The position numbers were made by a program, and so were the translations under genes. From Brevipalpus yothersi (lineage: Eukaryota; Arthropoda; Arachnida; Trombidiformes; Tenuipalpidae): 64,000 nucleotides of DNA. This document shows positions 1 to 11,183 of this stretch, one piece after another; the stretch's first letter is position 1, and the number at the start of each line of letters is the position of its first letter. A model generated the notes under the pieces. That model worked only from the letters and a program-made list of their open reading frames with translations, searched no databases and was not told the origin of the DNA. The stretch lies in the NCBI GenBank assembly GCA_003956705.1, contig QZCP01000346.1, forward strand, positions 62,001 to 126,000. The letters are read 5' to 3'.

Positions 1-60
1 ATTGGAAGGAGCTACCAGATTTATCGAACTTTCCATCCCCTATTGGCCAGAGACATCAGT
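1..60 (-). pseudogene. P450 exon-3 fragment at the window edge
   Basis: On the minus strand this stretch matches the exon-3 segment of the intact P450s that encodes the W-K-V-R-R-N-L-V-A-P-S region (compare 5090-5150). The match is broken off at the right by unrelated sequence and cut by the window edge at the left. No splice site or first exon follows, so it reads as a relic rather than a gene. More of it may lie to the left of the window. Confidence 0.7.
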
Positions 61-69
61 TTTTCTTCT

Positions 70-1440
70 AATCATAACCTTATACTTATCGAAAAGCGGT
101 GTTCGCTTTCTCCCAATGCAAATGTTTCATTGAGAGCCTTCATGGACATCTACACTGTACTTTGCTGGAAGTTTTCAATGGAAATGATTATTTCCATAGA
201 ATGATGGAAACTATCCCATCGTAGAAAGAACAAAAGCTCTTTTCTTGGGATCATTATCAAGTTTCTCCCACAAATGGCCAGATATTTCATTCAATTCATA
301 CTCAATTCAAGCAGAATACAAGATTCAATTTTCCTACTTCACAATCATAACTGTGAATTCAAATCGACCCTCAAGTGGAAATAATAAGAAACTTGATGTC
401 AAAAAACAAAAAATATTATTACAAATAATTTAGTACTCAATTCAATGCCTTAAATTGTTATGTAAAAAATAATCATCAATTGAGTAGAAAAATCATCTGA
501 TCAATCCAGCTAATAAATATCATTTAAATTTACCTGATCAAAGTCTACCGTCTCGATGAAAATTTACCCTCATACAGTAGATGCTGCCTCATAAACATCC
601 TCACCTATCTGTAGAACTGTTCTGTTTGAATTTCATGTTCATACTGTGATATGATCTCTTTATGGTGATAAAAATTTTAGGAAACCTGAAATCCATAGAT
701 TCTTCATCATTCTCCTCACATATGTATACTGTGTGAATCTAGTTAGTACAAGATGAGTATCTAGATACAGAAAAATCAAATGTCAGAGGTCACTGGTACT
801 TAGACCCATTCAACCGGTTCTGTGAACTTGATTCCTAGGTTTTGCCGAAATTTTGCTCAAAAATTTGGCCAATAATCAGAATATTCCATGACTGTCTTAT
901 ATCAGGCACACCAAAACATTTCACCAAGATCAGTATGTAGAAGATTATTCATGGATTCCGTTAAAAGGGGAATAATTTTGATATGAAATGCTATATATGT
1001 GCAAATCGAGAGCTATCAATAGAGGAGTGAAACCAATATGATAATTGAAGATTATTTGCGAGGGAATAAGTAACCATGATGGATGAGAAAAATTCTAACA
1101 GTTAGATCCGGAATAACATATTTTTATTATGTAGAAGATGTTTTTGCACCAATATAAACATTTTATTACACCTAAAATGACCTTCTGAGGAGCATGTTTT
1201 TGCTTTGGAAAAGGTGAAAAAAGGTTTTTGTGTTTCTCAATATTAAATGTTACGTTCCCATCAAAACATTGCAAGTGGAAAGAATGAATTCATGAATAAA
1301 TTCAAATTAATTTAGCATGGAATCATGAGACAATTCATTTTTATCAACACAGAGGAAATTTTGGAGTAAATAAGTAGTCGAGAACGAGTTTTTATTCAAA
1401 TATACTCAGATTCTTCTACAATCATACATGAAATTAATAA
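70..1440. repeat. Duplicated intergenic block (partner 42840-44460)
   Basis: No gene is visible here. Long stretches match 42840-44460 in the same order and orientation, for example the segments around 100-260 versus 42870-43010, 640-900 versus 43390-43640 and 1180-1400 versus 44210-44430. In the partner the block lies between CYP-C and CYP-D. Here it lies between two P450 fragments, so it is an older copy of the same gene-to-gene interval. Confidence 0.8.
775..885. repeat. Recurrent non-coding block, copy 1 of 5
   Basis: About 110 bp with a shared core (a TCAAATGTCA-RAGGTCA stretch followed by a GATTCCTAG stretch). It recurs near 16861-16985, 40128-40235, 43530-43640 and 48162-48265. Four of the five copies lie about 0.5-0.9 kb beyond the 3' end of a P450 or P450 relic. 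This may be duplicated flank or a retained regulatory block. Confidence 0.6.
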
Positions 1441-1445
1441 GGTCT

Positions 1446-1515
1446 TTCATATTCTGGAAATAAATTTGGATTTCAATAGCTTCCTCTGTCTGTCGAGAAA
1501 ATCAATCCGTTGTCT
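1446..1515 (-). pseudogene. P450 last-exon tail fragment
   Basis: The minus strand matches the last roughly 23 codons and stop region of CYP-D (44487-44556): the pattern of the L-L-T-R-P and K-F-K-F-I-P-R segments survives with many substitutions. The rest of the P450 is absent, and an ionotropic receptor gene follows about 430 bp further on. With the 1-60 fragment and the block between them, this marks a formerly P450-bearing interval. Confidence 0.7.
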
Positions 1516-1948
1516 TTACAAAAAGATCATCATGGTCATAAAATAACGAACATCATCACATCCTTATATAGTCAGTCATCTCGTTACCATAAACGACGAG
1601 GTGATGTGTCTCCCATGAAAAGCTCAGAAAAGGTCAGAAATTCAGTCAGAACTAATGTGAACTAATCAAATGAACACCAGGACAGAATCATCTGATCAAT
1701 TCTCTCAATGTAAACCATTTTGACCTACCTCAGCAAAAAATACGATCTCGGGACAATTCATTGTGATGGACAATATCTGATTAACGATAAGCTCATATAA
1801 TATTGATTCATTTGTTTGCCATTCGAGAAAAGGTATCGGTTGTGTTATACATGTATAGTTAGGGTGTTAAGGTATAGTATTGATTGTGTATTATCATTGG
1901 TGATAGAAAATCAAATTGCTCTCGAGATACAAGACAGAAGTGACCATT

Positions 1949-3205
1949 TCACTCAGCTGGAAGAGTTGCGTTAAGAAATGAAAGCTCAATCACAATCGCC
2001 AGGAAAATGATCAGACCATAGATGATGAAAATCAAGTGGAAATAATGATTAGAAAGAGCGATTGGTAATGATACACCAGTTTGAATTTTTTTCGCCATAC
2101 ATTCTTGATTTACCGGTAAGTGAATCATCTGCCGACCAAAATATTCTGAATCTAATCCTCTTACTTGAGTGAATCCCATTTCGAAAATACTCTCAGTTCT
2201 TCGTTCCATGATGTGTAACAATATTTTCGATACTTTCGTGCTAACGGAATATGCTGAAAAACTATATCTTAAAAAGGGTGATACGTATAAATGACTTCTA
2301 AATGATACACTTTCAGGAATGGAGCAGAAAGTACACCTCATGATATTCAATTCTAGATGAGCTAGGACGAAGGCACACTTTCCAGTACCGAAGCAATAAT
2401 TATATTTGTATTCTTTGGATCCATGCTGTAAGTAATCATCAACTCCCAACAGATTTTCGGTCGTAATATTGAGTGGATCAAGACATGGTGAAAAAACAAA
2501 AGCCACTATGGATAAGTTTTTCTGGTTTACATCTTGCAGTGAATCCGTTTTATCGAAATGGGCAATCGAGGTTCTTTGAGTATTCAAATAACTGCCAAAC
2601 AATGTGTGAAATATCATCACAAACGAAATGATCACTAAACTCATTGATGAGTAGGGCTGATACGACATCGATCCACTATCCTGCTTCAATATTTTGTCAA
2701 ATAAAAACCTTGCCGATACATGATATCGACTCAAATCTATCTTGAAAAATGCTGGACAATATATGATGATCAATGAAGCCATAATCATTCCGATTGTGAG
2801 ATCAAACGGTAGCTCCAATAAAGTGAATTCGGGACCATTTGTCAGCTCAGATGAATTGAGTGACGGTGAAGTTCCCAGCATGCATCCTCCTTGTGATACA
2901 ACTGGCATAATAGTGACATTAGGCTCAGAATTTCGAAATAAATGGAATGGTAGAAAGGCCAGATCTGCTTCGTGTCTTGATACCATCTTATAGCCTTCAC
3001 GAAAAACATCATAGTCTTCATCGCCATAGGGCAACTTTTTTCTAGCCGTAACTAATGTGATATTGACTATATCCTCCATGAACCAGGAAAGAGCCTCAGA
3101 CACCACATCAGTATTTATACCTTCAGGCTTACCGTGTTCATTTATTCGAACCATATCAGATCCACCAGTTGCTAGCCGTGGCAACACAGCACGCAAATGG
3201 TACAT
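1949..3205 (-). CDS. Divergent ionotropic (chemosensory) receptor
   Basis: A single open frame of 418 codons resembles the invertebrate ionotropic receptors derived from ionotropic glutamate receptors, which act as ligand-gated cation channels in chemosensory membranes. Visible order: a half ligand-binding lobe (about residues 1-130, with a G-I-N-T-D-V-V motif near 30), a hydrophobic segment (about 132-155), a second one ending in FHTLFGSYLNTQRTS (about 195-222, in the place of the SYTANLAAF-type M3 helix), the second lobe (about 225-385) and a C-terminal helix (about 386-412, HLIFIIYGLIIFLAIVIEL). No long amino-terminal domain or signal peptide is seen, as in divergent receptors. A good splice acceptor (TTTCCCACTAG) sits just upstream of the chosen ATG, so a short upstream exon is possible. 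A relic of a paralogue lies at 6588-6722. The ligand cannot be inferred. Confidence 0.75.
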   Translation of the reverse strand: MYHLRAVLPRLATGGSDMVRINEHGKPEGINTDVVSEALSWFMEDIVNITLVTARKKLPYGDEDYDVFREGYKMVSRHEADLAFLPFHLFRNSEPNVTIMPVVSQGGCMLGTSPSLNSSELTNGPEFTLLELPFDLTIGMIMASLIIIYCPAFFKIDLSRYHVSARFLFDKILKQDSGSMSYQPYSSMSLVIISFVMIFHTLFGSYLNTQRTSIAHFDKTDSLQDVNQKNLSIVAFVFSPCLDPLNITTENLLGVDDYLQHGSKEYKYNYCFGTGKCAFVLAHLELNIMRCTFCSIPESVSFRSHLYVSPFLRYSFSAYSVSTKVSKILLHIMERRTESIFEMGFTQVRGLDSEYFGRQMIHLPVNQECMAKKIQTGVSLPIALSNHYFHLIFIIYGLIIFLAIVIELSFLNATLPAE

Positions 3206-3584
3206 GGTTCAGCCTAGTGGGAAATAAATGAAGATTATCCGAAATTTGGATTAAAACTTATGTAGTGTTCACTGATCGAATTAGCTAGGAAGATAAAATA
3301 CTTGGTTGTTCAAATCACTATATTCAAATGCATTGGTATTCTTCAAGAGTAAAAAGCTTTCCCATCGATTATAGTAGAGGTATTTCTAAGCCCCCCTCAT
3401 GAACCAAAACAAATATTATTCTCCACATTTCCATTCAATCGTTTCGTACCTCGATGGCCCAGACTCAACTTCCGAGAAGTGATAGGTGAGGGTAAACAAA
3501 ACTCATCATGAAATGTTTTCGAATGATGTTTCGAAAGTTCTTCTCTGGTCGATTCTTCTGAAATCTATCAAAAGGACTCTCTTT

Positions 3585-3645
3585 CTCTCTACTATATTGA
3601 TTCCAGTTGTCCAAGCTTTTGGACTGGAGTGAGACCAATAAGTGA
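3585..3645. repeat. Dispersed 60-bp repeat, copy 1
   Basis: A roughly 60-bp stretch starting in a CT tract (ACTATATTGATTCC, then GTTGTCCAAGCTTTTGG) is nearly identical to 53145-53204, also attached to a CT microsatellite. It looks like a small mobile repeat or microsatellite-associated element. No coding content. Confidence 0.7.
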
Positions 3646-3986
3646 AAAAAAGACCGGTAAAGAGGGGCAAAGAAAGAGAGAGACCGAATAGGAGAGAAAA
3701 TGGTTCCTAAATTTCCTAAATTTCATCGAGTTCTGCCTGTCTAGGTTTGTACTGGTGTAACCAGGCCTTTCCACTAATATAAATAAATGATTACTGGAGA
3801 TGGCAAAGAGGTTCCTTTTGTCCGAATTATAAATAGCTGAGTGAATTTCTCAATGGAATTCGAAGAGAATTTGCTGAGCATAAGATAGTTCCATTATGAT
3901 AGCTTCATTTGGAAGAAAAGCTTCAATTTATTGAATCGAGTTTTGAAAATGGCATCATGGAAAAGAAAAAATACAAATAAACTTCA

Positions 3987-5474
3987 TTATGTTCGAGGGA
4001 TAAATTTGAATTTTAGTGTTTTCTTTGGTCTGGTCAGCAGATCAATCTGTACCTGTGCCATTTCTTTTGCAATTGGCTCAACTTGAAATCTCTTGATAAG
4101 ATTGATGAGAATAATCTTTGCTTCCAAAATGGCCAACCTCTCACCGACACAACGTCTGGGACCATCACCAAATGGTACATAGGCACCAGAAGGAATTTTG
4201 GCAATGTTCTCAGGGGCAAAGCGGGAAGGATCAAACTTTTCTGGCTCCGGATAGATCTCTTCGTCATGATGAATGAAGTATATAAATGTGACTGAGAGGA
4301 TGCCTTTCGGAATGATACAGCCATCAAGCATAATATCGTCATCAATCATCCTAACCATATTAGCCACTGGCGGATGTAATCGAAGATTTTCTTTGAAGCA
4401 TTGATCTAGGTATGTCAGTTGGTTAATCTGAGAAATTGTCATGTTTTCATTCTTTTCATCAAAATCTAGCAGTTCTTCAAAAAGTTTCTGCTGTATATCG
4501 GGATTGTGGGCCACATTGTGGAGGAACCATACCGTCATATTGGCAATTGTTTCGAAGCTAGTTGACATGATGGTTATCAATTCTCCGATAAGATTCTCCA
4601 AGCTATCATCTGAAGAAGTAGTATCACTGATGAAATAATCCAACATACTATCAAGAAAGGCTTGGTGTCGTAGTTTCCGTTGATTTGTAATATCACTTCT
4701 ATGCTCGTTAGCACTTGCATTTCTTTCATTGATGCGAGCTTGAACAATCCGTTTGGCATTGCTCTCTATCAGCTTGCGTTCATCTCGAATTCCATACATC
4801 CAACTGTAGATTCTGAATACCTGATCATTCCATGTGTAGAAACGGAAAATTCGATCAAATTGGTAGTCCAAGAAGCTCCTCATAGCTCGAGTCAATTCTG
4901 ATCCCAATTCACCACAATCATCCTCCTTGAGGCCGAATGAAGTTTTAAGAGCAGTAGAAACAAGATGCTGTGATATTATTGGAAGAGGATCAAGTGCATC
5001 GGAACTTGTGGTGGCAAAAGCGTCTAACATAAGTTGAGTGTGATGTAAAATTGTTGGAACAAAATTCTCAAGTACACCAGGCATAAAAGAAGGAGCAACC
5101 AGATTTCGTCGAACTTTCCATTCCTTATTGGCAAGAGATATTAAGCCGGTAAAACCATGGGTCAATTTTCTTGATGGCCAACCACGATTGAGGAACTTTT
5201 TATTTCCCAATATTTTCTTCACAAAATAAGGTATTGACGGAATTCAATTGGATTATAATGATATGAATCGCCAATTATCATTGTTAATACTCACTTTGGT
5301 GTGTTTCCATGACGAAACACTCAACACTGGATAGTAGAAAACCCATATCAGTTGAAATCCCCGACCGCGTGCTCCATTAGAAGCTGAGATAATGTACTCA
5401 GTTAGATTATCTAGAATAGAATCGATTCAATATATGAGATTTTAATCTTAATAATTCTCTTTTAAATGCATCAA

Positions 5475-5537
<63 letters not shown>

Positions 5538-5734
5538 AAAAGAGAATAAAAACTTGACTTACTTCGATTTTTCCAAAATTCTATCAAATTTCCTACCAAA
5601 AACTGGTGGGGTTGGAATTTAGGTAACTTTCGGGCCTTTTCGAAGAACTCATACCTTTTCACAATGAAATAAACTACAAAAGCAACAATTAGCATCAAGG
5701 ATCCGTGAAGGATTAGTGAAATACTGGGAAGCAT
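3987..5734 (-). CDS. Cytochrome P450, clan 4-like (CYP-A)
   Basis: Three exons give 505 residues: 5563-5734, 5295-5410 and 3987-5216 (donors GTAAGT and GTGAGT, acceptors CTAG and GAAG). It is a haem-thiolate monooxygenase expected in the ER membrane and needing a P450 reductase. Seen: an N-terminal anchor helix (about 8-27), W-K-V-R-R-N-L-V-A-P-S (clan-4 C-helix pattern, about 130), an I-helix with SFETI (about 315) in place of the usual AGxDTT, the K-helix ExxR (KENLRLHPP, about 372), FDPSRF and the haem loop FGDGPRRCVGER with the ligand Cys near 452. Length is normal. CYP-B is its closest intact relative here; about 93 percent of exon 3 looks shared by eye. Intron 1 carries a long CT tract (sense strand). 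The clan-4 assignment rests on the C-helix and K-helix regions; substrate unknown. Confidence 0.93.
5477..5533. repeat. (GA)n microsatellite in CYP-A intron 1
   Basis: About 57 bp of uninterrupted AG repeats roughly 30 bp inside intron 1, reading as CT in the transcript. Related copies of the gene (35365-35385, 42236-42261, 45957-45974) carry a shorter tract at the same place. Confidence 0.95.
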
Positions 5735-5854
5735 ATTCGAAAATGTCGATGTCGATCTGGCTATTTTCTCAGAATTTGATTGGACTTATTTCCAAAACTA
5801 TCAACTTTCGAAACAAAGTTAAGGATCTATACCTAACGGTAATGAGTGACTCGA

Positions 5855-5863
5855 CTATTTATA
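5855..5863 (-). promoter_or_regulatory. Candidate TATA box of CYP-A
   Basis: TATAAATAG on the minus strand, about 120 bp upstream of the CYP-A start codon. The same motif and surroundings are preserved upstream of the broken paralogue at 35705-35713. The position would give a 5' leader of about 90 nt. Confidence 0.5.
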
Positions 5864-6389
5864 TGTGGAATTAATTCTCATCGGAGTCATCATTTCAGGA
5901 ACAAGTTTGTTCTACAATCGAACAAAACCATTTACGTCAGAAATGTCTGAGATCCATCTTCATACAATGTTTCATCTTCATATGCATTAACTCTAGTGAT
6001 GAAACACTACTTAGGCATTTGACGTTAATCTTTCATCGATTACGCTTTTTTATACAGTCGAAATACAACATTGTTTCTTTTTTTCCCATGCTCAATGGTC
6101 AAATTAGCTTCCTTTAAGTGCCCATAAATAGTTATGGGCAATTGTGGAAGGTCACTTTGCCGCACGGAGATCATTATGGCCATAGATTAACCAAGATGAT
6201 GGCTTGTTAAAATAGCACAAGGAAGTTCTTTATCAGCGATCATTATTGAATTTTCCTCAATAAAAGGCTATAAATCAGTAATTTGTCTTTTGAACAATTT
6301 TGAGTTTCAATTTTTCATCTCAGTCATAACTGTGACCATGATTAGACTCTCATAAGAATCATGATGATGAAGTTCAAAGTTCATGTTCG

Positions 6390-6575
6390 TTCGGCACTAG
6401 CCTTGAGTTTCTCTCAGTGATACGAGCTTCAACAATTCGTGTGCCATAATTCTCTAATAGCTTGTGTTCATCTTGAATTCCATACATCCAACTGTAGATT
6501 CCAAATACCTGATCATTCAATGTGTAGGAATGGAAAATTCAATTGAATTGTAGTCTGAAAAGCTTGTCATTTCCG
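6390..6575 (-). pseudogene. P450 exon-3 fragment upstream of CYP-A
   Basis: The minus strand resembles the mid exon-3 region of CYP-A (compare 4715-4875, the segment with the W-M-Y-G-I motif) but with frameshifts and substitutions, and both ends are missing. The neighbouring block 5735-6390 is homologous to 35584-36220, which leads into another degenerate P450. So a gene-plus-relic pair was duplicated as a unit. It joins directly to a receptor fragment at about 6588. Confidence 0.8.
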
Positions 6576-6587
6576 GCCATCCTTGCC

Positions 6588-6722
6588 GATATCATGATAT
6601 CAACTCAGATCTATCTTGAAAAACGACAATAAATGATGATCATGTAGTCATCATTCCGATTGTGAGATTAGACGGTAGCTCTAATAAAGTAGATTCGAGA
6701 CCATTTGTCAGCTCAAATGAAT
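6588..6722 (-). pseudogene. Ionotropic receptor fragment
   Basis: About 135 bp matches 2711-2856 inside the receptor gene, covering the first membrane segment and the residues before it, with small indels that destroy the frame. It abuts the P450 fragment on the same strand, giving a chimeric relic. Nothing else of a receptor is recognisable nearby. Confidence 0.8.
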
Positions 6723-7077
6723 CAAAACATGCTGAATTTGGTAGTCTGCATCGTCCTTATTGGAGAACCAGCATAATAGGAACATTCGGTAGTAAAGCGC
6801 TGGATGAATGTTTTCGAAATTCTTTTTCCCGATCTTTGTGAAATTCGATAATTTTTCACCTCTCTCTCTTCCTTTTCTGTCTTTTTCCTCTCACCTTCTT
6901 CATTTAAAGATACCATCACACTGACCAATGAACATATTCGATTAACAAACAATAGTGCTTGTACTTGTTAAAAGAGCAAAGTGGCTATTAGAGACCATTG
7001 ATAAGTCTCGCTACAAGCAAGAACTATAGTCCCCACCGCTAAGGTGATACAAATAAAATCGTATTACTTAGACAAAT

Positions 7078-7080
<3 letters not shown>

Positions 7081-7121
<41 letters not shown>
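7081..7121. repeat. (GA)n microsatellite
   Basis: About 41 bp of GA repeats in a gene-free stretch between the chimeric relic and CYP-B. The surrounding 6725-7700 holds no frame I can support. Confidence 0.95.
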
Positions 7122-7123
<2 letters not shown>

Positions 7124-7706
7124 TGCCTCGAGGCATCTCGAGAGCCAGGTAATAAAATATTTCAAGAAAAAAGTTAATGGTTCAAGTTTGACTTGAAGGA
7201 AGCTTCGGATTGAAAGATAGTATTATTCTTACTCAGTACTGTATGCGGAAATATTTTCATTACAATTCTTACAATGTTTCTTTTCCGGGATAATTACAGT
7301 GCACATAAATATAATGTGATATTCAAATGATTTTTCTTTTATAGTGTCTACTTCTGCCTAGTATTTGCCTAGGAAGCTGTAAAATGCTTAGCGTGATAGT
7401 TTTCGCTCTAATTACAGCTATTTGCTTTGAGAATGTAGTGACAATAGATGATTTTGTAATTACTGAGCAAGGCATTTTTCTAATAGAACTAATTTGTTCG
7501 AATTTTTAGGAGGTGAGCAAAGTTTTCATTTGAATAAGGAGAAATTTTGATTTGATTTGCTGATGATACATAACTTATATGATAAATGAGAAATAATTGA
7601 ATCATGACTGCTATTTGCTCCATTCATTTAAAGGGAAAAGGTTTAATGAATCAAGTTTGAGTATTAAAATTGACACAATCAACGAGTGAAGATGCGGCGG
7701 ATTACA

Positions 7707-9436
7707 TCAATTTCGAGGAATAAATTTGAATTTTAGTGTTTCTTTTGGTCTTGTCAACAGATCAATCTTTACTTGTGCCATTTCTTTTGCAATTGGCTCA
7801 ACTTGGAATCTCTTGATAAGATTGATAAGAATGATCTTTGCTTCCAGAATGGCCAACCTCTCCCCGACACAACGTCTGGGACCATCACCAAATGGTACAT
7901 AGGCACCAGAAGGAATTTTGGCAATGTTCTCAGGTGAGAACCGGGAAGGATCAAACTTTTCTGGCTCCGGATAGATCTCTTCGTCATGATGAATGAAGTA
8001 TATGAATGTGACTGAGAGGATGCCTTTCGGAATGATACAGTCATCAAGCATAATATCGTCATCAATCATCCTAACCATATTAGCCACTGGCGGATGTAAT
8101 CGAAGATTTTCTTTGAAGCATTGATCTAGGTATGTCAGTTGGTTAATCTGAGAAATTGTCATGTTTTCATTCTTTTCATCAAAATCTAGCAGTTCTTCAA
8201 AAAGTTTCTGCTGTATATCGGGGTTGTGGGCCACATTGTGGAGGAACCATACCGTCATATTGGCAATTGTTTCGAAGCTAGTTATCATGATGGTTATCAA
8301 TTCTCCGATAAGATCCTCTAAGTCACCATCCGAAGTGGTAGTACTATTGGTGAAATAATCCAACATACTGTCAAGAAAGGCTTGGTGTCGTAGTTTCCGT
8401 TGATTTGCGATACCAGCTCTATGCTCGTTAGCACTTGCATTTCTTTCATTGATGCGAGCTTGAACAATCCGTTTTGCATTGCTCTCTATCAGCTTGCGTT
8501 CATCTCGAATTCCATACATCCAACTGTAGATTCTGAATACCTGATCATTCCATGTGTAGAAACGGAAAATTCGATCAAATTGGTAGTCCAAGAAGCTTCT
8601 CATAGCTCGAGTTAATTCTGATCCCAATTCACCACAATCATCCTCCTTGAGGCCCAATGAAGTTTTAAGAGCAGTAGAAACAAGATGCTGTGATATTATT
8701 GGAAGAGGATCAAGTGCATCGGAACTTGTGGTGGCAAAGTCGTCTAACATAAGTTGAGTGTGATGCAAAATTGTTGGAACAAAATTCTCTAGTACACCAG
8801 GCATGAAGGAAGGAGCAACCAATTTTCGTCGAACTTTCCATTCCTTATCGGCAAGAGATATTAAGCCAGTAAAACTATGGGTCAATTTTCTTGATGGCCA
8901 ACCACGATTGAGGAACTTTTTATTTCCCAATATTTTCTTAACAAAATAAGGTATTGACGGAATTCAATTGGAGTTTACTGATAAAAATTTACTATACTCA
9001 CTTTGTTGTGCCGCCATGAGAAAACAGCCAATACTGGATAGTAGAAAACCCATAGGGTTTGAAACCCTCTATCTCGAACCGCATAAGATGCCGAAATCAG
9101 GTACTCAGTTAAGTTATCTGGAAATCAAAACGGATTAAATGAATAAAATTCTTGAATCTTAGCAACACGTTTCCATATGTATCTAGTGAAGCAAGAAAGA
9201 AAGGGTGAAAGAGAGACAGGAAACAGACTAAGAGAGAGGAACAGAGATTGAACACTTGACTTACTCCGATTTGTCCAAAATGCTATCAAATTCCCTACTA
9301 AAAAGTAGTGAGGCTGCAGTTTGGGTGTTTGCCATGCTCTCCTCAGAAAAGGGTAACTTCTCAAGATAAAATTGAGCAGGAGAGCAACACTTATCACCAA
9401 AAATCCGTAAAAAATGGACAAGATATGAAAAGACAT
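7707..9436 (-). CDS. Cytochrome P450, clan 4-like (CYP-B)
   Basis: Three exons give 505 residues: 9265-9436, 9002-9117 and 7707-8936, with the same exon lengths and phases as CYP-A. Exon 3 is almost the same protein as in CYP-A, with changes clustered around residues 240-310. Exon 1 is clearly different (an anchor such as FLVISVALLLNFIL, about 10-25). This contrast suggests gene conversion limited to exon 3, or relaxed or diversifying change of the anchor. I-helix TSFET, K-helix KENLRLHPP and haem loop FGDGPRRCVGER are intact. Intron 1 has only a purine-rich tract, not a pure GA repeat. A TATA-like TATAAAAAG lies 62 bp upstream of the start. Predicted ER monooxygenase; substrate unknown. Confidence 0.93.
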
Positions 9437-9497
9437 TTTGTAAAACGTTTAGACTCAAAGTCAAAGAGCTATGTGTAGAGGTTTTGAAGTGACTGGA

Positions 9498-9506
9498 CTT
9501 TTTATA
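9498..9506 (-). promoter_or_regulatory. Candidate TATA box of CYP-B
   Basis: TATAAAAAG on the minus strand, 62 bp upstream of the CYP-B ATG. This spacing fits a start site about 30 bp downstream and a very short leader. Confidence 0.45.
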
Positions 9507-10062
9507 TCTCATTGTTCCAGAAGCAAGCCTGGTCCAGAATCGTGCCTATCAAAACCAAGCAGTTGTGAAATATCTAGGACTATTAAGTTTCAACTGCATA
9601 TGCATTAGAACTTGGTGATGAAGACCTCTACACATTAGTGACATTTGAACACATATGACAATAACAATTCATTAATTTTGCTTTTTTCCCCAATTTCATT
9701 GAAACTTTGTCCCTTCTTTTCAAATTAAATACTAGTAAATCGTTATGGATGATCGGGGATCCCCTTCCATCTTCGGAAAATGATCATTATGATCATCTCA
9801 ACATGAATCAGCTCAATTTTTCAAACTGGGGAAGTTTACTTTGCCCCAGGTTTTCAGTGGGAATTATTTTGGTGATAGAGAAAAAAATCGTGACTTTTGG
9901 GCATAAAAAGCTCTCTTATCGCTCCTATAGCGGTCATCACTTTGCCAAATTTGAGCAGTTAAAATATCACCAAAAACTGAGAAGCTAGTTTAAGGTGATT
10001 CAGCTCCACCATTTTTCATGGAACTCATTGTATCTGCATGTCCACATTACTAAATATAATGA

Positions 10063-10165
10063 GTAGTCGTCAAAATACTGACCCCATCGTTCTTCTCTAG
10101 CAATCGCTGTATTCGATGTCTCAGAATCAGATCAACACAAACAGTTGGCTCATCTAGTACAGTGT
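10063..10165 (-). pseudogene. ABC transporter fragment (Walker B to H-loop)
   Basis: Minus-strand reading gives LDEPTVCVDLILRHRI (Walker B plus D-loop, where ABCG/ABCH proteins usually have LDEPTVGVDP) and then VSILTTTHYI ending in a stop (the H-loop, normally followed by E-E-A). No signature motif, membrane domain or plausible exon boundary is seen around it. The Walker A half of what is probably the same gene is at 12483-12857, on the other side of an intact reductase gene. Confidence 0.8.
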
Positions 10166-11183
10166 GACTGTAGTTGAGGTGAATGAAGTATTATTCATTT
10201 ATCAAATCAGTACTCTCCAAAATCTGGATATTTTGACTTCATCTCTCGGGTCGATTAGTGTGAAGAGACCAACAAGTATTAATGGATGTAATTCATCGGA
10301 TAAAGTCTATATTGACATTAATTTCATCCATTTTTTCTTGCTTGCATGCTACAAACCAAAAAAAGTGCCAATTCAGTAAAATCTCAGCAATATACCTTCC
10401 CTTGTCAATGCTCACATCATTAGCATGAGCCTTCTGATCAAAAATTAGCTGATCCATTAAAACACAGGAAGCTGAGGTACACTCACCTGTGGGAAAAAAC
10501 AATTCTTCATTCCGAAAAATTCAAACTTGTCCAGCTTTCTCCGATTCAGTTCAAAATATTTGTCCCTCGATGAGACCAATATTAGGATTGAGCATTGAAA
10601 GACTCCGACAAAAGCTGCATCGTAATTAACTCTCAGAATCATGTTGGCTCCTGATTCTTGTAGCATATTCTGAGAGCATTTATAGACCGATTTAATTGTA
10701 TGCCAATATGCCTCTAAAAATACTCTATTGACTGTAATAGATCTAGGGATCAGAAATCAGAATAGGAATAGAAATGTAGTGATACATTTTCTCACGATCT
10801 TCCTATTTGACATCATGAAACCCTTCTCCATATTTGATTCTATTGAACTCTGAATTTTCAAATAGGAACAAAAACTATAGGCAGAATATTGATTTTGTGT
10901 TATCAGTGATAGAAAATCAAATTGGTCTTGAGATAGAGGAGAAAGAATTTCAAAGTTCGGATTGACACTTCCCCTGTATAATGAGGCAAAATAGTAGCAA
11001 AAAAGGAAGGAAAGTTTCCATTGATCATGATTCAATTTTCTTATTTTATTTTATCAACTGATCAACAATCTTACACATCTCATATTTTTCAAATCATTTA
11101 CATGTTTCCTAAGTAAAACACATGGATGCTCACCAGGCAACTTCTTCATTCGTTTTTTGACTAAAAAAGTAATAATAAACAAA

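Noticed and set aside
9707..10379. Two plus-strand frames of 93 and 71 codons
   Set aside because: Compositionally random, no homology, and the second runs over the ABC relic on the opposite strand.
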